Source: Methylorubrum zatmanii (GTDB lineage Bacteria; Pseudomonadota; Alphaproteobacteria; Rhizobiales; Beijerinckiaceae). From it: a stretch of DNA of 64,000 bases. Where the stretch lies: positions 1 through 64,000 of the forward strand of contig NZ_NKUI01000002.1 of NCBI RefSeq assembly GCF_014845115.1, in the 5' to 3' direction. The position numbers and the translations under genes were made by a program. Under the pieces are notes generated by a model, which saw only the letters and a list, made by a program, of their open reading frames with translations, was not told the DNA's origin and ran no database searches. Positions within the stretch are counted from its first letter, which is position 1. Each line of letters begins with the position of its first letter. Positions 29,458 to 38,223 of the stretch are shown in pieces.

Positions 29458-30543
29458 TCAGGCCGCCTGCGACAGGGCCGGATAGTCGATGTAGCCTTCG
29501 GGGCCCTGGCTGTACCAGGTCTTGATGTCGTCCTTGTTGAACGGCACGCCCTCGGCGATGCGCTCCGGCAGATCCGGGTTGGCGATGTAGGGGCGGCCGA
29601 AGGCGATGGCGTCGGCCTCGCCCGAGGCCACGGCGGCCTTCGCGCGTTCCCCGTCATAGTCGCAGTTCAGGATGACGGGGCCGCCGAAGCGCTCCTTGAT
29701 GACTGGGGCGACCGGGGCCACCGTGGCCTTGCCGAAGGTGCCGTTCGGGCCCGGCTCGCGCAGCTCGATGAAGGCGAGGCCGACCCGCTCCATCATCTCG
29801 GCGGCGAGGCCGAAGGTCTCGTGCGGGTTGGAATCGTCCACGCCCTGGATCGGGCCGTTGGGCGAGAAGCGGATCCCGGTGCGCTCGGGGCCGACCACGC
29901 CGGCCACCGCCTGCGCCACCTTGGTCACCAGCCGCACCCGGTTCTCGACCGAGCCGCCGTAGCGGTCGCTGCGCTTGTTGCTGCCGTCGCGGATAAATTC
30001 GTCGAGCAGGTAGCCGTTGGCCGCATGGATCTGCACGCCGTCGAAGCCCGCCGCGAGGGCGTTGCGCGCGGCCCGCTCGTAATCGGCGATGAGGCGCGGA
30101 ATCTCGTCCTCCCGCAGGGCGCGGGCCTGGCTGTAGGGCTTCTTGCCCTCGTAGGTATGGGCTTGGTCGGGGGCGGTGGCGACGGAGGGGGCGACCGGCG
30201 GCTCGCCGCCGAGGAAATCGGAATGGACGAGGTAGCCCATGTGCCAGAGCTGGGAGACGATGCGCCCGCCCGCGTCGTGGACGGCCTTCACCACCGGCTT
30301 CCAGGCCTCGACCTGCTCATCGGACCAGATGCCGGGGGCGTAGGGCCAGCCGAGGCCTTCCTGGCTGATGCCGGTGGCCTCGGAGATGATCAGGCCGGCG
30401 CTCGCCCGCTGGGCGTAATACTCGGCCATCATCGGCGTCGGCACGTGGGTTCGGGTCGCGCGGCCACGGGTGAGCGGGGCCATGAGGATACGGTTCGGCA
30501 GCGTCAGCGCGCCGAGCGTGATGGGATCGAACAGGGATGGCAT
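29458..30543 (-). CDS. Alkene reductase, Old Yellow Enzyme family (NemA-like)
   Basis: A 361-residue FMN-dependent ene-reductase. From the ATG at 30543: LFDPITLGALTLPNRILMAP (FMN-site start), LIISEATGISQEGLGWPYAP, GGRIVSQLWHMG, then FDGVQIHAANGYLLDEFIRD with the substrate-binding HAAN in place of HxxH. SDRYGGSVENRVRL and the phosphate-binding AFGRPYIANPDLPERI follow. OYE proteins reduce activated C=C bonds (N-ethylmaleimide, enones) and some nitro compounds with NAD(P)H. The physiological substrate is unknown. Confidence 0.95.
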   Translation of the reverse strand: MPSLFDPITLGALTLPNRILMAPLTRGRATRTHVPTPMMAEYYAQRASAGLIISEATGISQEGLGWPYAPGIWSDEQVEAWKPVVKAVHDAGGRIVSQLWHMGYLVHSDFLGGEPPVAPSVATAPDQAHTYEGKKPYSQARALREDEIPRLIADYERAARNALAAGFDGVQIHAANGYLLDEFIRDGSNKRSDRYGGSVENRVRLVTKVAQAVAGVVGPERTGIRFSPNGPIQGVDDSNPHETFGLAAEMMERVGLAFIELREPGPNGTFGKATVAPVAPVIKERFGGPVILNCDYDGERAKAAVASGEADAIAFGRPYIANPDLPERIAEGVPFNKDDIKTWYSQGPEGYIDYPALSQAA

Positions 30544-30709
30544 TCGGGTCTCTTCATTATGGGGCGGCGCTCTGGAGCGGCCGATCGGAACGGCGTCCCG
30601 CGGATGCCCGCCCAACCCCCTCGGTAGGGCTGAACTTGTGCCGCCATGGAGGTTTCGCCAGTGCGCTGGCGCACCTGCGCCGCGGCGCACAACGCTGGCC
30701 CTCATCCCC

Positions 30710-31237
30710 TCACTCGGACGCGTTCAGCGCCTTCTCGTAGCACCACGCCTCCATGCCATCCTCGTAATAGTCCGTTTTAATCCCGTACCGCGCATAGCCG
30801 CCCCGCTCGTAGAGCCGGATGCCGCCGCCATTGTCGGCCCGTACCTCCAGGCGGAGCCGCTCGCAGCCATGGGCGCGGGCATCGGCCTCGGCGGCCAGCA
30901 GAAGACGGCGGCCGAGGCCGGCGCCGGCGCGGGCCGGCGCGACGGCGAGGGAGGACAGCCGTGCGACGCGGCTGGTGCGCCGCCGCTCGATGGTCGCGGC
31001 GCCGACGAGGATCTCGGGCTCGTCCTGCCCGGCCGTCTCCTCCGCCTCGTCCCGCGCGACCGCGACGAGCAGGGTCATGCTGGGGGAGCGGATCGCGTGG
31101 CGGATCGCCCGCCGCTCGGCCCGATCCATGGTGAAGGCGGCCTGCTCCAGGGCCACCAGGGCTTCGAGATCCGCCAGCTGCGCCAGTCGGATCTCGACCT
31201 GCAATCGGGCGGCGCTGCGCTCGTCGGGAGTGCTCAC
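30710..31237 (-). CDS. GNAT family N-acetyltransferase
   Basis: 175 residues from GTG 31237, which overlaps the upstream opg stop (GTGA) and follows GGAGTGTGGC. An ATG at 31261 gives eight more residues. The acetyl-CoA site is SSLAVAPARAGAGLGRRLLL (R/Q-x-x-G-x-G/A variant), followed by RLRLEVRADNGGGIRLYERG and YARYGIKTDYYEDGMEAWCY. It resembles RimI-like or small-molecule acetyltransferases. The acceptor is unknown. Translational coupling to the glucan gene suggests co-expression rather than shared chemistry. Confidence 0.85.
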   Translation of the reverse strand: MSTPDERSAARLQVEIRLAQLADLEALVALEQAAFTMDRAERRAIRHAIRSPSMTLLVAVARDEAEETAGQDEPEILVGAATIERRRTSRVARLSSLAVAPARAGAGLGRRLLLAAEADARAHGCERLRLEVRADNGGGIRLYERGGYARYGIKTDYYEDGMEAWCYEKALNASE

Positions 31238-32883
31238 GCCACACTCCAGGGATAGGACCATGTTTCGGTCAAGGCCTGCTCGCCCTTGCGCAGATAGGCC
31301 CGCAACTCGGTCGTGCCCGGCCCGTCGACCCGCACGTCCAGGGCCACCCGGAAGCCGCCGATATGGGGATTGGGCACGATGGATGTGGCCGTGATCCGGC
31401 CGATGCTGGCGGTCGCGACGATCTCGGGCGGGGATGAATCCGCGATGAGCGTCTCCAGCGTTCCGCCGCCGAAATCGATCAGGAAGCGCCGGCTGCGCAG
31501 GGAGGCCTGATCCGGCGCCCGACGGGCGGCACCGCTCGCGGCGGCCTCGGCGGTGAAGGTGTTCACCACCTGCCCGTTGGGGTGCAGGGCCTCGGCGGCG
31601 AGTGCCCGCAGGCGATAGCCAAGCCGGACCGGCTCGCCGGCCGGATAGGGGGCTTTCGGGCGCCAGAAGGCGACGATGTTGTCGGCGGTCTCGTTATCGG
31701 TCGGCAGTTCGACCAGGACGACGCGGCCCTCGCCCCAGGCCCCCTCCGGCTCCACGAAATAGCCGGGCCGGCGCTCGTAGCCGGCCTCGAGATCCTGGTA
31801 GCTGGCAAAGCTGCGGTCGCGCTGCAACAGGCCGAAGCCTTTCGGATCCCGGTCGAGGAAGGTCGAGATGCGTCGCTCGCGCGGATTGTCGAGGGGCCGC
31901 CACAGCCACTCGCCGGAGCCGGTGGCGAGTTGAAGCCCGTCCGAATCGTGCAGTTCCGGGCGGTAATCGTCGCTATGGCCGCGATCGGTCTCGTTGATGA
32001 AGAACATCGAGGTCAGCGGCGCGATGCCGACGGCCGACAGGGTCTGGCGGGGATAGAGGGTCGCGCTCACCCGCAGAACGGTCTCGCGCCCCGGCTCCAC
32101 CACGAAGCGGTAGGCCCCGACCGTGGACGGGCCATCGAGCAGGGCGTGGATCGTCAGCGTCGTCGCCCCCGCGGGCGGCACCTCGATGAAGAAGGCGCGA
32201 AACAGGGGGAATTCCTCCTGGGCGCCGTCCGTCCCGATGGCGAGGCCCCGCGCCGAGAGGCCATAGAGCTGGTCCTGGCCGAGGAAGCGGAAATAGCTGG
32301 CGCCGACGAAGACGATCAGTTCGTCGAGCCGGTCGGGCCGGTTGAGCGGCGCGTGGATGCGGATTCCCGCAAAGCCGAGATCCGCCGGCAGAGGACCGTC
32401 GATCCGGGTCCGCCCGAAATTGAACAGGGCCGGATCGTAGCGGACCGGCGTTGCCACGCCGTCGCGCACGAGGCTGACATCGACGGGGCGGGGATAGAGA
32501 AAGCCGCGATGGAAGAGCTGGAGCCGGAACGGTCCGCCGGCTTCCCCGAGGAGCGCGCGGTCGGGCCGGAAGCGGATATCGCGCCACCCGTCGTAATCGA
32601 GCTGCGCCAGCGCCGCCGGCAGAGGGGGGAAGGCGCCGTCGAAGGGGCGGCTCACCAGCGCCCGCGCCATCGCCTCGACGGTCTCCGGGCCGAAGGGGCG
32701 GGGGCTCGCGCCGTCATCCGCCGCGGCCCCGACGGGCAGGGCGGCGGCGAAGCCGGCGGCGGCGAGCCCTGCCACCACGCCCCGGCGTGAGGGGGCGCCG
32801 ACCGGCGTCTTCTCTTGAGTCGCCTCTCGCGCCGAACAGGGGCCGGGTTCAGCGGAGAGTGTCCCGACATTGGCGTGGATCAT
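31234..32883 (-). CDS. Periplasmic glucan biosynthesis protein (OpgG/OpgD family)
   Basis: A 549-residue protein from the ATG at 32883. The N-terminus has a twin-arginine-like signal (APSRRGVVAGLAAAGFAAAL), as in OpgD. The MdoG domain follows: FGPETVEAMARALVSRPF, DYDGWRDIRFRPDRAL, FQLQ-type LFHRGFLYP, GASYFRFLGQDQLYGLSARG and SAVGIAPLTSMFFINETDRG. OpgG/OpgD act in the periplasm in backbone or branch processing of osmoregulated beta-glucans. opgH, the polymerase, is not in the window. OpgD is favoured over OpgG because of the Tat-like signal, but this is not certain. Confidence 0.9.
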   Translation of the reverse strand: MIHANVGTLSAEPGPCSAREATQEKTPVGAPSRRGVVAGLAAAGFAAALPVGAAADDGASPRPFGPETVEAMARALVSRPFDGAFPPLPAALAQLDYDGWRDIRFRPDRALLGEAGGPFRLQLFHRGFLYPRPVDVSLVRDGVATPVRYDPALFNFGRTRIDGPLPADLGFAGIRIHAPLNRPDRLDELIVFVGASYFRFLGQDQLYGLSARGLAIGTDGAQEEFPLFRAFFIEVPPAGATTLTIHALLDGPSTVGAYRFVVEPGRETVLRVSATLYPRQTLSAVGIAPLTSMFFINETDRGHSDDYRPELHDSDGLQLATGSGEWLWRPLDNPRERRISTFLDRDPKGFGLLQRDRSFASYQDLEAGYERRPGYFVEPEGAWGEGRVVLVELPTDNETADNIVAFWRPKAPYPAGEPVRLGYRLRALAAEALHPNGQVVNTFTAEAAASGAARRAPDQASLRSRRFLIDFGGGTLETLIADSSPPEIVATASIGRITATSIVPNPHIGGFRVALDVRVDGPGTTELRAYLRKGEQALTETWSYPWSVA

Positions 32884-33129
32884 GGTTCCGTCCCCGATGT
32901 CCCGGTTCAATGGCCGCTTCGGTCAGGCTTGGGAAGGGTGGAAACGACCGGCGTCGCGGGGGAGTGCGACCTATCCGCAACAATCCCGATCCGCTTCGGA
33001 TTCGGGTGCAGGGCGCGGCTTTTTCCCTTGTGATCGAGGGCACTCGACCGTATATGGCGCCTGCCCAATTTCGCACGTGCCTGTGGCCGCGTGTCGGTTG
33101 GTGGGCATCCGGTCAACTGCCGGACAGCC
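32884..33129. other. Divergent intergenic region, opg gene / speF leader
   Basis: A gene-free stretch that should hold the opg promoter on the minus strand and, on the plus strand, the candidate promoter at 33028-33056 driving the ornithine decarboxylase leader. Small open frames here have no coding character. Confidence 0.5.
33028..33056 (+). promoter_or_regulatory. Candidate sigma-70-type promoter for the speF leader
   Basis: TTGTGA at 33028-33033, an exact 17-base spacer, then TATATG at 33051-33056, on the plus strand. Transcription would begin about 33063, giving a leader of about 480 nucleotides before the decarboxylase ATG. It is a good visual match in very GC-rich DNA but is untested. 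Confidence 0.5.
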
Positions 33130-33541
33130 GCCAGGGGTCTTAAAGGATCGATGGTCGCAAGGGTGGATCCCTACGGCCGGCATCCGGGTGGCAACACCAG
33201 ACCCCGACAACAACCGACAGCCGGAGGCGAAACCGGCGAACCCCGCTCTCCACGGGGGACGCAGCTTAAAGCAACGACGAACGGGCTTTTTTGGTCTCGT
33301 CGGCCCTCCAAAGGCCGACACCGAAGAGGCTTGTTTCTCCTTGCCCGGCGTGCGGTTGGGGATTCCCCATCCAATCCACGGCAGCTTCCGGGTGCTCTGC
33401 GCCCGCGCCCGTCACCGCGTCTCCAAAGCGCGTGGACGGTCGCGTCGCACCGCCCCCTGACGCCGACGGCTCGTTCGCGAGTCGTCTCGATTCGATCTCG
33501 CGCCCGAAGATGGCGCCTCGAACCTGTGGTGGGGACGACCA
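33130..33541 (+). promoter_or_regulatory. speF-type leader RNA upstream of ornithine decarboxylase
   Basis: A long untranslated leader with clear RNA structure. GGGGTCT (33134-33140) pairs with AGACCCC (33199-33205) to close a multi-helix core. Inside it, GGATC/GGATCC can pair, and GGTG-GCAA-CACC (33187-33198) is a perfect hairpin with a GNRA loop. Downstream are a CCCCG...CGGGG hairpin (33241-33257) and a CGACGA/TCGTCG stem whose loop carries TTTTTT, a possible attenuator. A conserved RNA called the speF motif lies in this position in alphaproteobacteria. Assignment rests on position and structure, and the ligand or trigger is not known to me. Confidence 0.7.
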
Positions 33542-34708
33542 ATGACCGATCGCATCCGCGATTACCTGCGCGCGCGCCGTGACCTCGGCCGGGACGAAGG
33601 TCCGGTGATGGTTCTCGACCTCGATGTCGTGCGCGAGAACTACACCGCCTTTGCCCGCGCGCTCCCGGATACCCGCGTCTTCTACGCCGTGAAGGCCAAC
33701 CCGGCGGCGGAAGTGCTGCGCCTGCTCGCCGAGATGGGCTCGTGCTTCGATACCGCCTCCGTCGCCGAGATCGAGATGGCGCTTTCGGCCGGCGCCACCG
33801 CCGACCGCGTCTCCTTCGGCAACACCATCAAGAAGGAGCGCGACATCGTCCGCGCGCTCAAGCTCGGCATCCGCCTCTTCGCCGTCGATTGCCAGGCCGA
33901 GGTCGAGAAGATTTCTCGGGCCAGCGAGGCGGCCGGCATCGAGGCCGGTGACGTGCAGGTCTTCTGCCGCATCCTCTGCGACGGCGCCGGTGCCGATTGG
34001 CCGCTGTCGCGCAAGTTCGGTTGCGAGCCGGAGATGGCGGTGAACGTGCTGGAGCACGCCCACCGGCACGGCCTTCACGCCTATGGCGTCTCCTTCCATG
34101 TCGGCTCGCAGCAGGCCAACACGGAGGCCTGGGACGGGGCGCTCGCCTCCGCCGCGGCGATCTTCCAGGATTGCGCGCTGCGCGGCATCGGCCTGTCGAT
34201 GGTCAATCTCGGCGGCGGCTTCCCGACCAAGTACCTCAAGCAGGTGCCGGGCGTGGAAACCTACGGCGACGCGATCTTCCGGGCGCTCACCAAGCATTTC
34301 GGCAACCGGATCCCGGAGACCATCATCGAGCCGGGCCGCGGCATGGTCGGCAATGCGGGCATGATCGAGGCCGAGGTCGTCCTGGTCTCCAAGAAGTCGG
34401 AGTCCGAGGACGAGGTGCGCTGGGTCTATCTCGACATCGGCAAGTTCGGCGGTCTGGCCGAGACCATGGACGAGTCGATCCGCTACGCGATCCGGACCCC
34501 CCGCGACGAGGACCGCACCGCCCCCTGCGTGGTCGCCGGCCCGACCTGCGACTCGGTCGACGTGCTCTACGAGAAGAACCATTACCCGCTGCCGGTCTCC
34601 CTCTCGATAGGCGACAAGGTCTGGATCGAGGGCACCGGCGCCTACACCACGACCTACGCGGCGGTCGCCTTCAACGGCTTTCCGCCCCTCGAGCAGATCG
34701 TGATCTGA
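33542..34708 (+). CDS. Ornithine decarboxylase (fold III, group IV)
   Basis: A 388-residue PLP enzyme making putrescine from ornithine. It has the alanine-racemase-like barrel fold of eukaryote-type ODC. The PLP lysine is Lys51 in FYAVKANPAAEVLRLL. Other signatures are VSFGNTIKKERDIVRALKLG, SFHVGSQQ, MVNLGGGFPTKYL, the PLP-phosphate site EPGRGMVGNAG and the active-site Cys/Asp in VAGPTCDSVDVLYEK. Some relatives also decarboxylate lysine. It is controlled by the long structured leader upstream. With homospermidine synthase 1.4 kb downstream it forms a polyamine pathway. Confidence 0.95.
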   Translation: MTDRIRDYLRARRDLGRDEGPVMVLDLDVVRENYTAFARALPDTRVFYAVKANPAAEVLRLLAEMGSCFDTASVAEIEMALSAGATADRVSFGNTIKKERDIVRALKLGIRLFAVDCQAEVEKISRASEAAGIEAGDVQVFCRILCDGAGADWPLSRKFGCEPEMAVNVLEHAHRHGLHAYGVSFHVGSQQANTEAWDGALASAAAIFQDCALRGIGLSMVNLGGGFPTKYLKQVPGVETYGDAIFRALTKHFGNRIPETIIEPGRGMVGNAGMIEAEVVLVSKKSESEDEVRWVYLDIGKFGGLAETMDESIRYAIRTPRDEDRTAPCVVAGPTCDSVDVLYEKNHYPLPVSLSIGDKVWIEGTGAYTTTYAAVAFNGFPPLEQIVI

Positions 34709-34904
34709 GCGGCGGAAAAGCCTCGGGCGATGTGCGGTGCCGCGCACCGGCGCCGCCCACGCTCAGGCTTCGTTCACGCCTCTTCCTTCAGAAGTGCCGC
34801 GCGCCTCACGAGACGCGCCGTTGCTGTGTCCCGGACGGCCTGCCGCTGGCAGGTGCGAGGGCTGTTTTCTCCCACCGATTCGGTGACCTTGGGAGGGTAC
34901 GGCC

Positions 34905-35456
34905 ATGGTTCAGATCCGCGATGAGATCGCCTCGGATGGCGCGGCCCGCGAGCGCCTGCTCGACACGTGCTTCGGCCCGGGTCGCTTCCTGAAGACCTCG
35001 CAGCGCCTGCGCGAGGGTCGCCTTCCCGCCCTCGCCCTGAGCGCGGAGCAGGACGGCACCCTCGTCGGCACCGTGCGCCTGTGGGATGTGGAGACGGCCT
35101 GCGGCCGGCCGGCCCTGCTGCTCGGCCCGCTCGCGGTCGATCCGGCGCTCCAGGGGCAGGGCCTCGGCGCGGCGCTGATGCGTGCGGCCATCGCCCGTGC
35201 GGCGGAGCTCGGTCACGGCGCGGTGCTGCTGGTGGGGGATGCGCCCTATTATGCCCGCTTCGGCTTCGCGCCGGAGAAGGCCGCCGGCCTCTACATGCCC
35301 GGCCCGTTCGAGCGGGAGCGCTTCCTCGGCCTGGAACTCAAGGCCGACGCGCTGGCGGGCGCCGAAGGTGTCCTGCACGCGACCGGGGCGTTCGAAGCGG
35401 TTCCGGAGTTCGCGGCCGAAGCCGCTGCCCAGGCCGCACGACGACAGGCCGCCTGA
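34905..35456 (+). CDS. GNAT family N-acetyltransferase (YhbS-like)
   Basis: 183 residues; ATG 34905 follows GGGAGGG. The acetyl-CoA site is LGPLAVDPALQGQGLGAALM (Q-x-x-G-x-G). It is followed by VLLVGDAPYYARFGFAPEKA, the YhbS-type signature, and GPFERERFLGLELK. The acceptor is unknown. Being placed between ornithine decarboxylase and homospermidine synthase makes a polyamine or a related amine a reasonable candidate, but this is inference from position only. Confidence 0.88.
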   Translation: MVQIRDEIASDGAARERLLDTCFGPGRFLKTSQRLREGRLPALALSAEQDGTLVGTVRLWDVETACGRPALLLGPLAVDPALQGQGLGAALMRAAIARAAELGHGAVLLVGDAPYYARFGFAPEKAAGLYMPGPFERERFLGLELKADALAGAEGVLHATGAFEAVPEFAAEAAAQAARRQAA

Positions 35457-35487
35457 ACCGGGACCGGGCTCCCGTCTGGGATTGTTC

Positions 35488-35516
35488 TCCGCCGAAGCCG
35501 GAGCCGGTTCGGCGGA
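35488..35516 (+). terminator. Hairpin after the GNAT gene
   Basis: A perfect 9-bp stem TCCGCCGAA (35488-35496) / TTCGGCGGA (35508-35516) with an 11-base loop, 31 bases after the GNAT stop. It is followed by a G-run instead of a T-run, so intrinsic termination is uncertain. Confidence 0.45.
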
Positions 35517-35591
35517 GGGGGGGTGAGCCCGGCCTCGCTCAGTCGTTCCGGTTCGATCGGAACGGCGGCCGGAGGGGCCAGCACGGCCGTT

Positions 35592-35792
35592 TCAGCGATG
35601 ATAGGGCCAGGCCGTCGCGGAGAAGGACAACCGGCTCGCGCTCTCGTGGTAGGCGCGGGCCTGACTGGCTGCTGCCCGCAGGGTCCGTCCGCCGCCACGC
35701 ACCAAGGTGCTGAGAAGCGTAATGATTCCTGGGTCGCGGTCGATGGACTCGACTTCCGGGTGAATGGATGGGGCGGTGAGGACGGTCAGCAT
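35592..35792 (-). CDS. Possible small protein of 66 residues
   Basis: A minus-strand ORF inside the 611-bp gap between the GNAT and homospermidine synthase genes. ATG 35792 is preceded by AAGGGA eight bases upstream. The product starts MLTVLTAPSIHPEVESIDRD and ends SRLSFSATAWPYHR. No family was recognised. A basic, helical middle (RTLRAAASQARAYHESA) and a good ribosome site favour a real gene. The frame is also open upstream of the ATG, which weakens the case. Confidence 0.45.
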   Translation of the reverse strand: MLTVLTAPSIHPEVESIDRDPGIITLLSTLVRGGGRTLRAAASQARAYHESASRLSFSATAWPYHR

Positions 35793-35929
35793 GGCTCGAT
35801 TCCCTTGTGCGTGCTGTCTGCCCTTGGGCGTCACTCCCTTGTTGCGCTGCAATATAGGCCGTTTTGATCCGGTCGCCTCCACGGCGGTTTGATCTCAGCC
35901 TTGCACGAAACTCATAGCCCGTCGCCCGA

Positions 35930-35962
35930 CCCTTCACCCTCCTGCAAGATTCCGGTGAAGGG
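35930..35962 (+). promoter_or_regulatory. Hairpin in the leader of homospermidine synthase
   Basis: CCCTTCACC (35930-35938) and GGTGAAGGG (35954-35962) form a perfect 9-bp stem about 105 bases upstream of the hss ATG. It may be a leader structure of hss or the terminator of the preceding region. There is no T-run. Confidence 0.4.
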
Positions 35963-36067
35963 ACCGGTTGACCGGAGGACGTCGAACCGTCATCCGCTCG
36001 TCATTTCCAAGCATCAAAGCACGCCGCTCTCATCTGGAGAGCAGCCCTGACTAAGGAGTTCCGCGCC

Positions 36068-37516
36068 ATGTCCGACCATTCGAACAAGGATTGGCCTGTC
36101 CATGGCCGTATCACCGGCCCGATCGTCATGATCGGTTTCGGTTCGATCGGTCGCGGGACTCTTCCCCTCATCGAGCGGCATTTCGAGTACGACAAGAACC
36201 GCTTCACGGTCATCGATCCGGTCGCCACCCATAAGGACCTGGCCGACAAGCACGGCCTGCGTTTCGAGCAGGTGGCGCTGACCAAGGAGAACTACCGCGA
36301 CGTTCTCACGCCCCTGCTGACCGAGGGCGGCGGCCAGGGCTTCTGCGTGAACCTCTCGGTCGACACCTCCTCGCGCGACATCCTCGAACTCTGCCGCGAA
36401 CTCGGCGCGCTCTACATCGACACGGTCGCCGAGCCCTGGACCGGCTTCTACTTCGACAAGGAGCTGAGCCAGGCCGACCGCACCAACTATGCGCTGCGCG
36501 AGAACATCCTCGCTGCCCGCCGCGCCGCCCCCGGCGGCCCGACCGCCGTCTCGTGCTGCGGCGCCAATCCGGGCATGGTCTCCTGGTTCGTCAAGCAGGC
36601 GCTGCTCAACATCGCCAAGGATACCGGCTCGACCACCCCGGAGCCGAAGACCCGCGAGGAATGGGCCGCGCTGATGCGTGAGCTCGGGGTCAAGGGCGTC
36701 CACATCGCCGAGCGCGACACCCAGCGCGCCAAGCATCCGAAGCCGATGGGCGTGTTCGTCAACACCTGGTCGGTCGAGGGCTTCGTCTCCGAGGGCAACC
36801 AGCCGGCCGAGCTCGGCTGGGGCACGCACGAGACCTGGAAGCCCGAGAATGCCCGCGGCCAGGAGAAGGGCTCGCGCTGCGCGATCTTCCTGCTCCAGCC
36901 CGGCGCCGACACCCGCGTCCGCACCTGGGTGCCGACCGCCGGCGCGCAGTTCGGCTTCCTCGTGACCCATAACGAGGCGATCTCGATCTCGGATTACTAC
37001 ACGGTCCGCGAGAACGGCGAGGCGGTCTACCGCCCGACCTGCCACTACGCCTATCACCCGGCCAACGACGCCGTGCTCTCGCTGCACGAGATGTGGGGCA
37101 ATGCCGGCAAGGTGCAGGAGAAGCAGCACATCCTCGACGAGAACGAGATCGTCGACGGGATCGATGAACTCGGCGTGCTCCTCTACGGCCACAAGAAGAA
37201 CGCCTACTGGTACGGCTCGCAGCTCTCCATCGAGGAGACCCGCCGCGTCGCCCCCTACCAGAACGCGACGGGCCTGCAGGTGACCTCCGCCGTGCTCGCC
37301 GGCATGGTCTGGGCCCTGGAGAACCCGGAGGCCGGCATCGTCGAGGCCGACGAGATTGATTTCCGCCGCTGCCTGGAAGTCCAGACCCCGTATCTCGGCC
37401 CGGTCGTGGGCGTCTACACCGACTGGACCCCGCTCACCGACCGTCCGGGCCTGTTCCCGGAGGACATCGACACGAGCGATCCCTGGCAGTTCCGCAACGT
37501 GCTCGTGCACGGCTGA
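36068..37516 (+). CDS. hss: Homospermidine synthase
   Basis: A 482-residue NAD-dependent enzyme that joins two putrescine aminobutyl units to make sym-homospermidine, the typical long polyamine of many Rhizobiales. ATG 36068 follows AAGGAG. A Rossmann start reads GPIVMIGFGSIGRGTLPLIE. CCGANPGMVSWFVKQALLNI, WSVEGFVSEGNQPAELGWGT and VAPYQNATGLQVTSAVLAGM are typical of bacterial HSS. Cytosolic. Ornithine decarboxylase upstream supplies the substrate putrescine, and a strong terminator follows. Confidence 0.95.
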   Translation: MSDHSNKDWPVHGRITGPIVMIGFGSIGRGTLPLIERHFEYDKNRFTVIDPVATHKDLADKHGLRFEQVALTKENYRDVLTPLLTEGGGQGFCVNLSVDTSSRDILELCRELGALYIDTVAEPWTGFYFDKELSQADRTNYALRENILAARRAAPGGPTAVSCCGANPGMVSWFVKQALLNIAKDTGSTTPEPKTREEWAALMRELGVKGVHIAERDTQRAKHPKPMGVFVNTWSVEGFVSEGNQPAELGWGTHETWKPENARGQEKGSRCAIFLLQPGADTRVRTWVPTAGAQFGFLVTHNEAISISDYYTVRENGEAVYRPTCHYAYHPANDAVLSLHEMWGNAGKVQEKQHILDENEIVDGIDELGVLLYGHKKNAYWYGSQLSIEETRRVAPYQNATGLQVTSAVLAGMVWALENPEAGIVEADEIDFRRCLEVQTPYLGPVVGVYTDWTPLTDRPGLFPEDIDTSDPWQFRNVLVHG

Positions 37517-37525
37517 TGCGATGAG

Positions 37526-37558
37526 CGGGTCGCCCTGTCCGGGGCGGCCCGTTTTCGT
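37526..37558 (+). terminator. Rho-independent terminator after hss
   Basis: CGGGTCGCCC (37526-37535) pairs with GGGCGGCCCG (37542-37551) through 10 bp with one G.T pair, followed by TTTTCGTT. It begins 10 bases after the hss stop. Confidence 0.85.
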
Positions 37559-37597
37559 TATGCTGACGGCGTTCGGATCGGAGGCTGATCGAGGGCT

Positions 37598-38151
37598 GTG
37601 CCGGCGCGCCGCGACACCCGCATGCGGGTCGCCGAGTATCGGGATTGGGCCGCCACCCGCCCGGACCATGAGCGCTGGGAATTGATCGACGGCGTGCCGG
37701 TGATGATGTCGCCCGCAAAGGGCCGGCATCAGCGCATCGTCACCAATCTCATCAAAAAGCTCGATGACCTCGCCGAGGGCCGGGGTTGCGGCGCCTATCC
37801 CGGCCTCGCGATCCTGAGCGAGGCCATGGACGATTACGCGCCCATTCCTGACGTGGTGGTGCAATGCGGTGAACCGCCGGAAGACGGTTATACCAGTGAT
37901 CCCCTGCTCGTCGTGGAAGTCCTGTCCCCCTCGACCCTGATCTGGACCGTGGGCGCAAGACCGAGTTCTATCAAACGATTCCGTCGCTGGCCGTGCTGCT
38001 GCTCGTGCATCAGAACGAATCGCGGGTGGAGGTCTGGCGCCGCGCGCCGGACTGGACGGTTCAGGTCGCCGGCCCGGGCGATGTCATCGACCTGCCCGAA
38101 CTCGCCGGCGCCCTGTCCCTCTCAGAGATCTACGCGCGGATCGCACTCTGA
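37598..38151 (+). pseudogene. Uma2 family nuclease-like gene, frameshifted
   Basis: The first of two tandem Uma2 (DUF820) genes. The frame from GTG 37598 reads RMRVAEYRDWAATRPDHERW, ELIDGVPVMMSPAKGRHQRI and DPLLVVEVLSPSTLIW, matching its neighbour. It then shifts near 37943-37946. The correct continuation is in another frame: DRGRKTEFYQTIPSLAVLLL, ESRVEVWRRAPDWTVQ, ending at TGA 38149-38151. One missing G in TCTGGACC, where TCTGGGACC would keep the frame, accounts for it. This is either a recent pseudogene or a one-base sequencing error. Uma2 proteins have a PD-(D/E)xK nuclease-like fold, and their role is poorly known. Confidence 0.85.
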
Positions 38152-38223
38152 TCTCAACCTCCCGGCCGGCTTGCCTGCCGTGAGGGCAATGCTAGCATCG
38201 GGGCTGTTTTCGGAGGCCCCTCG

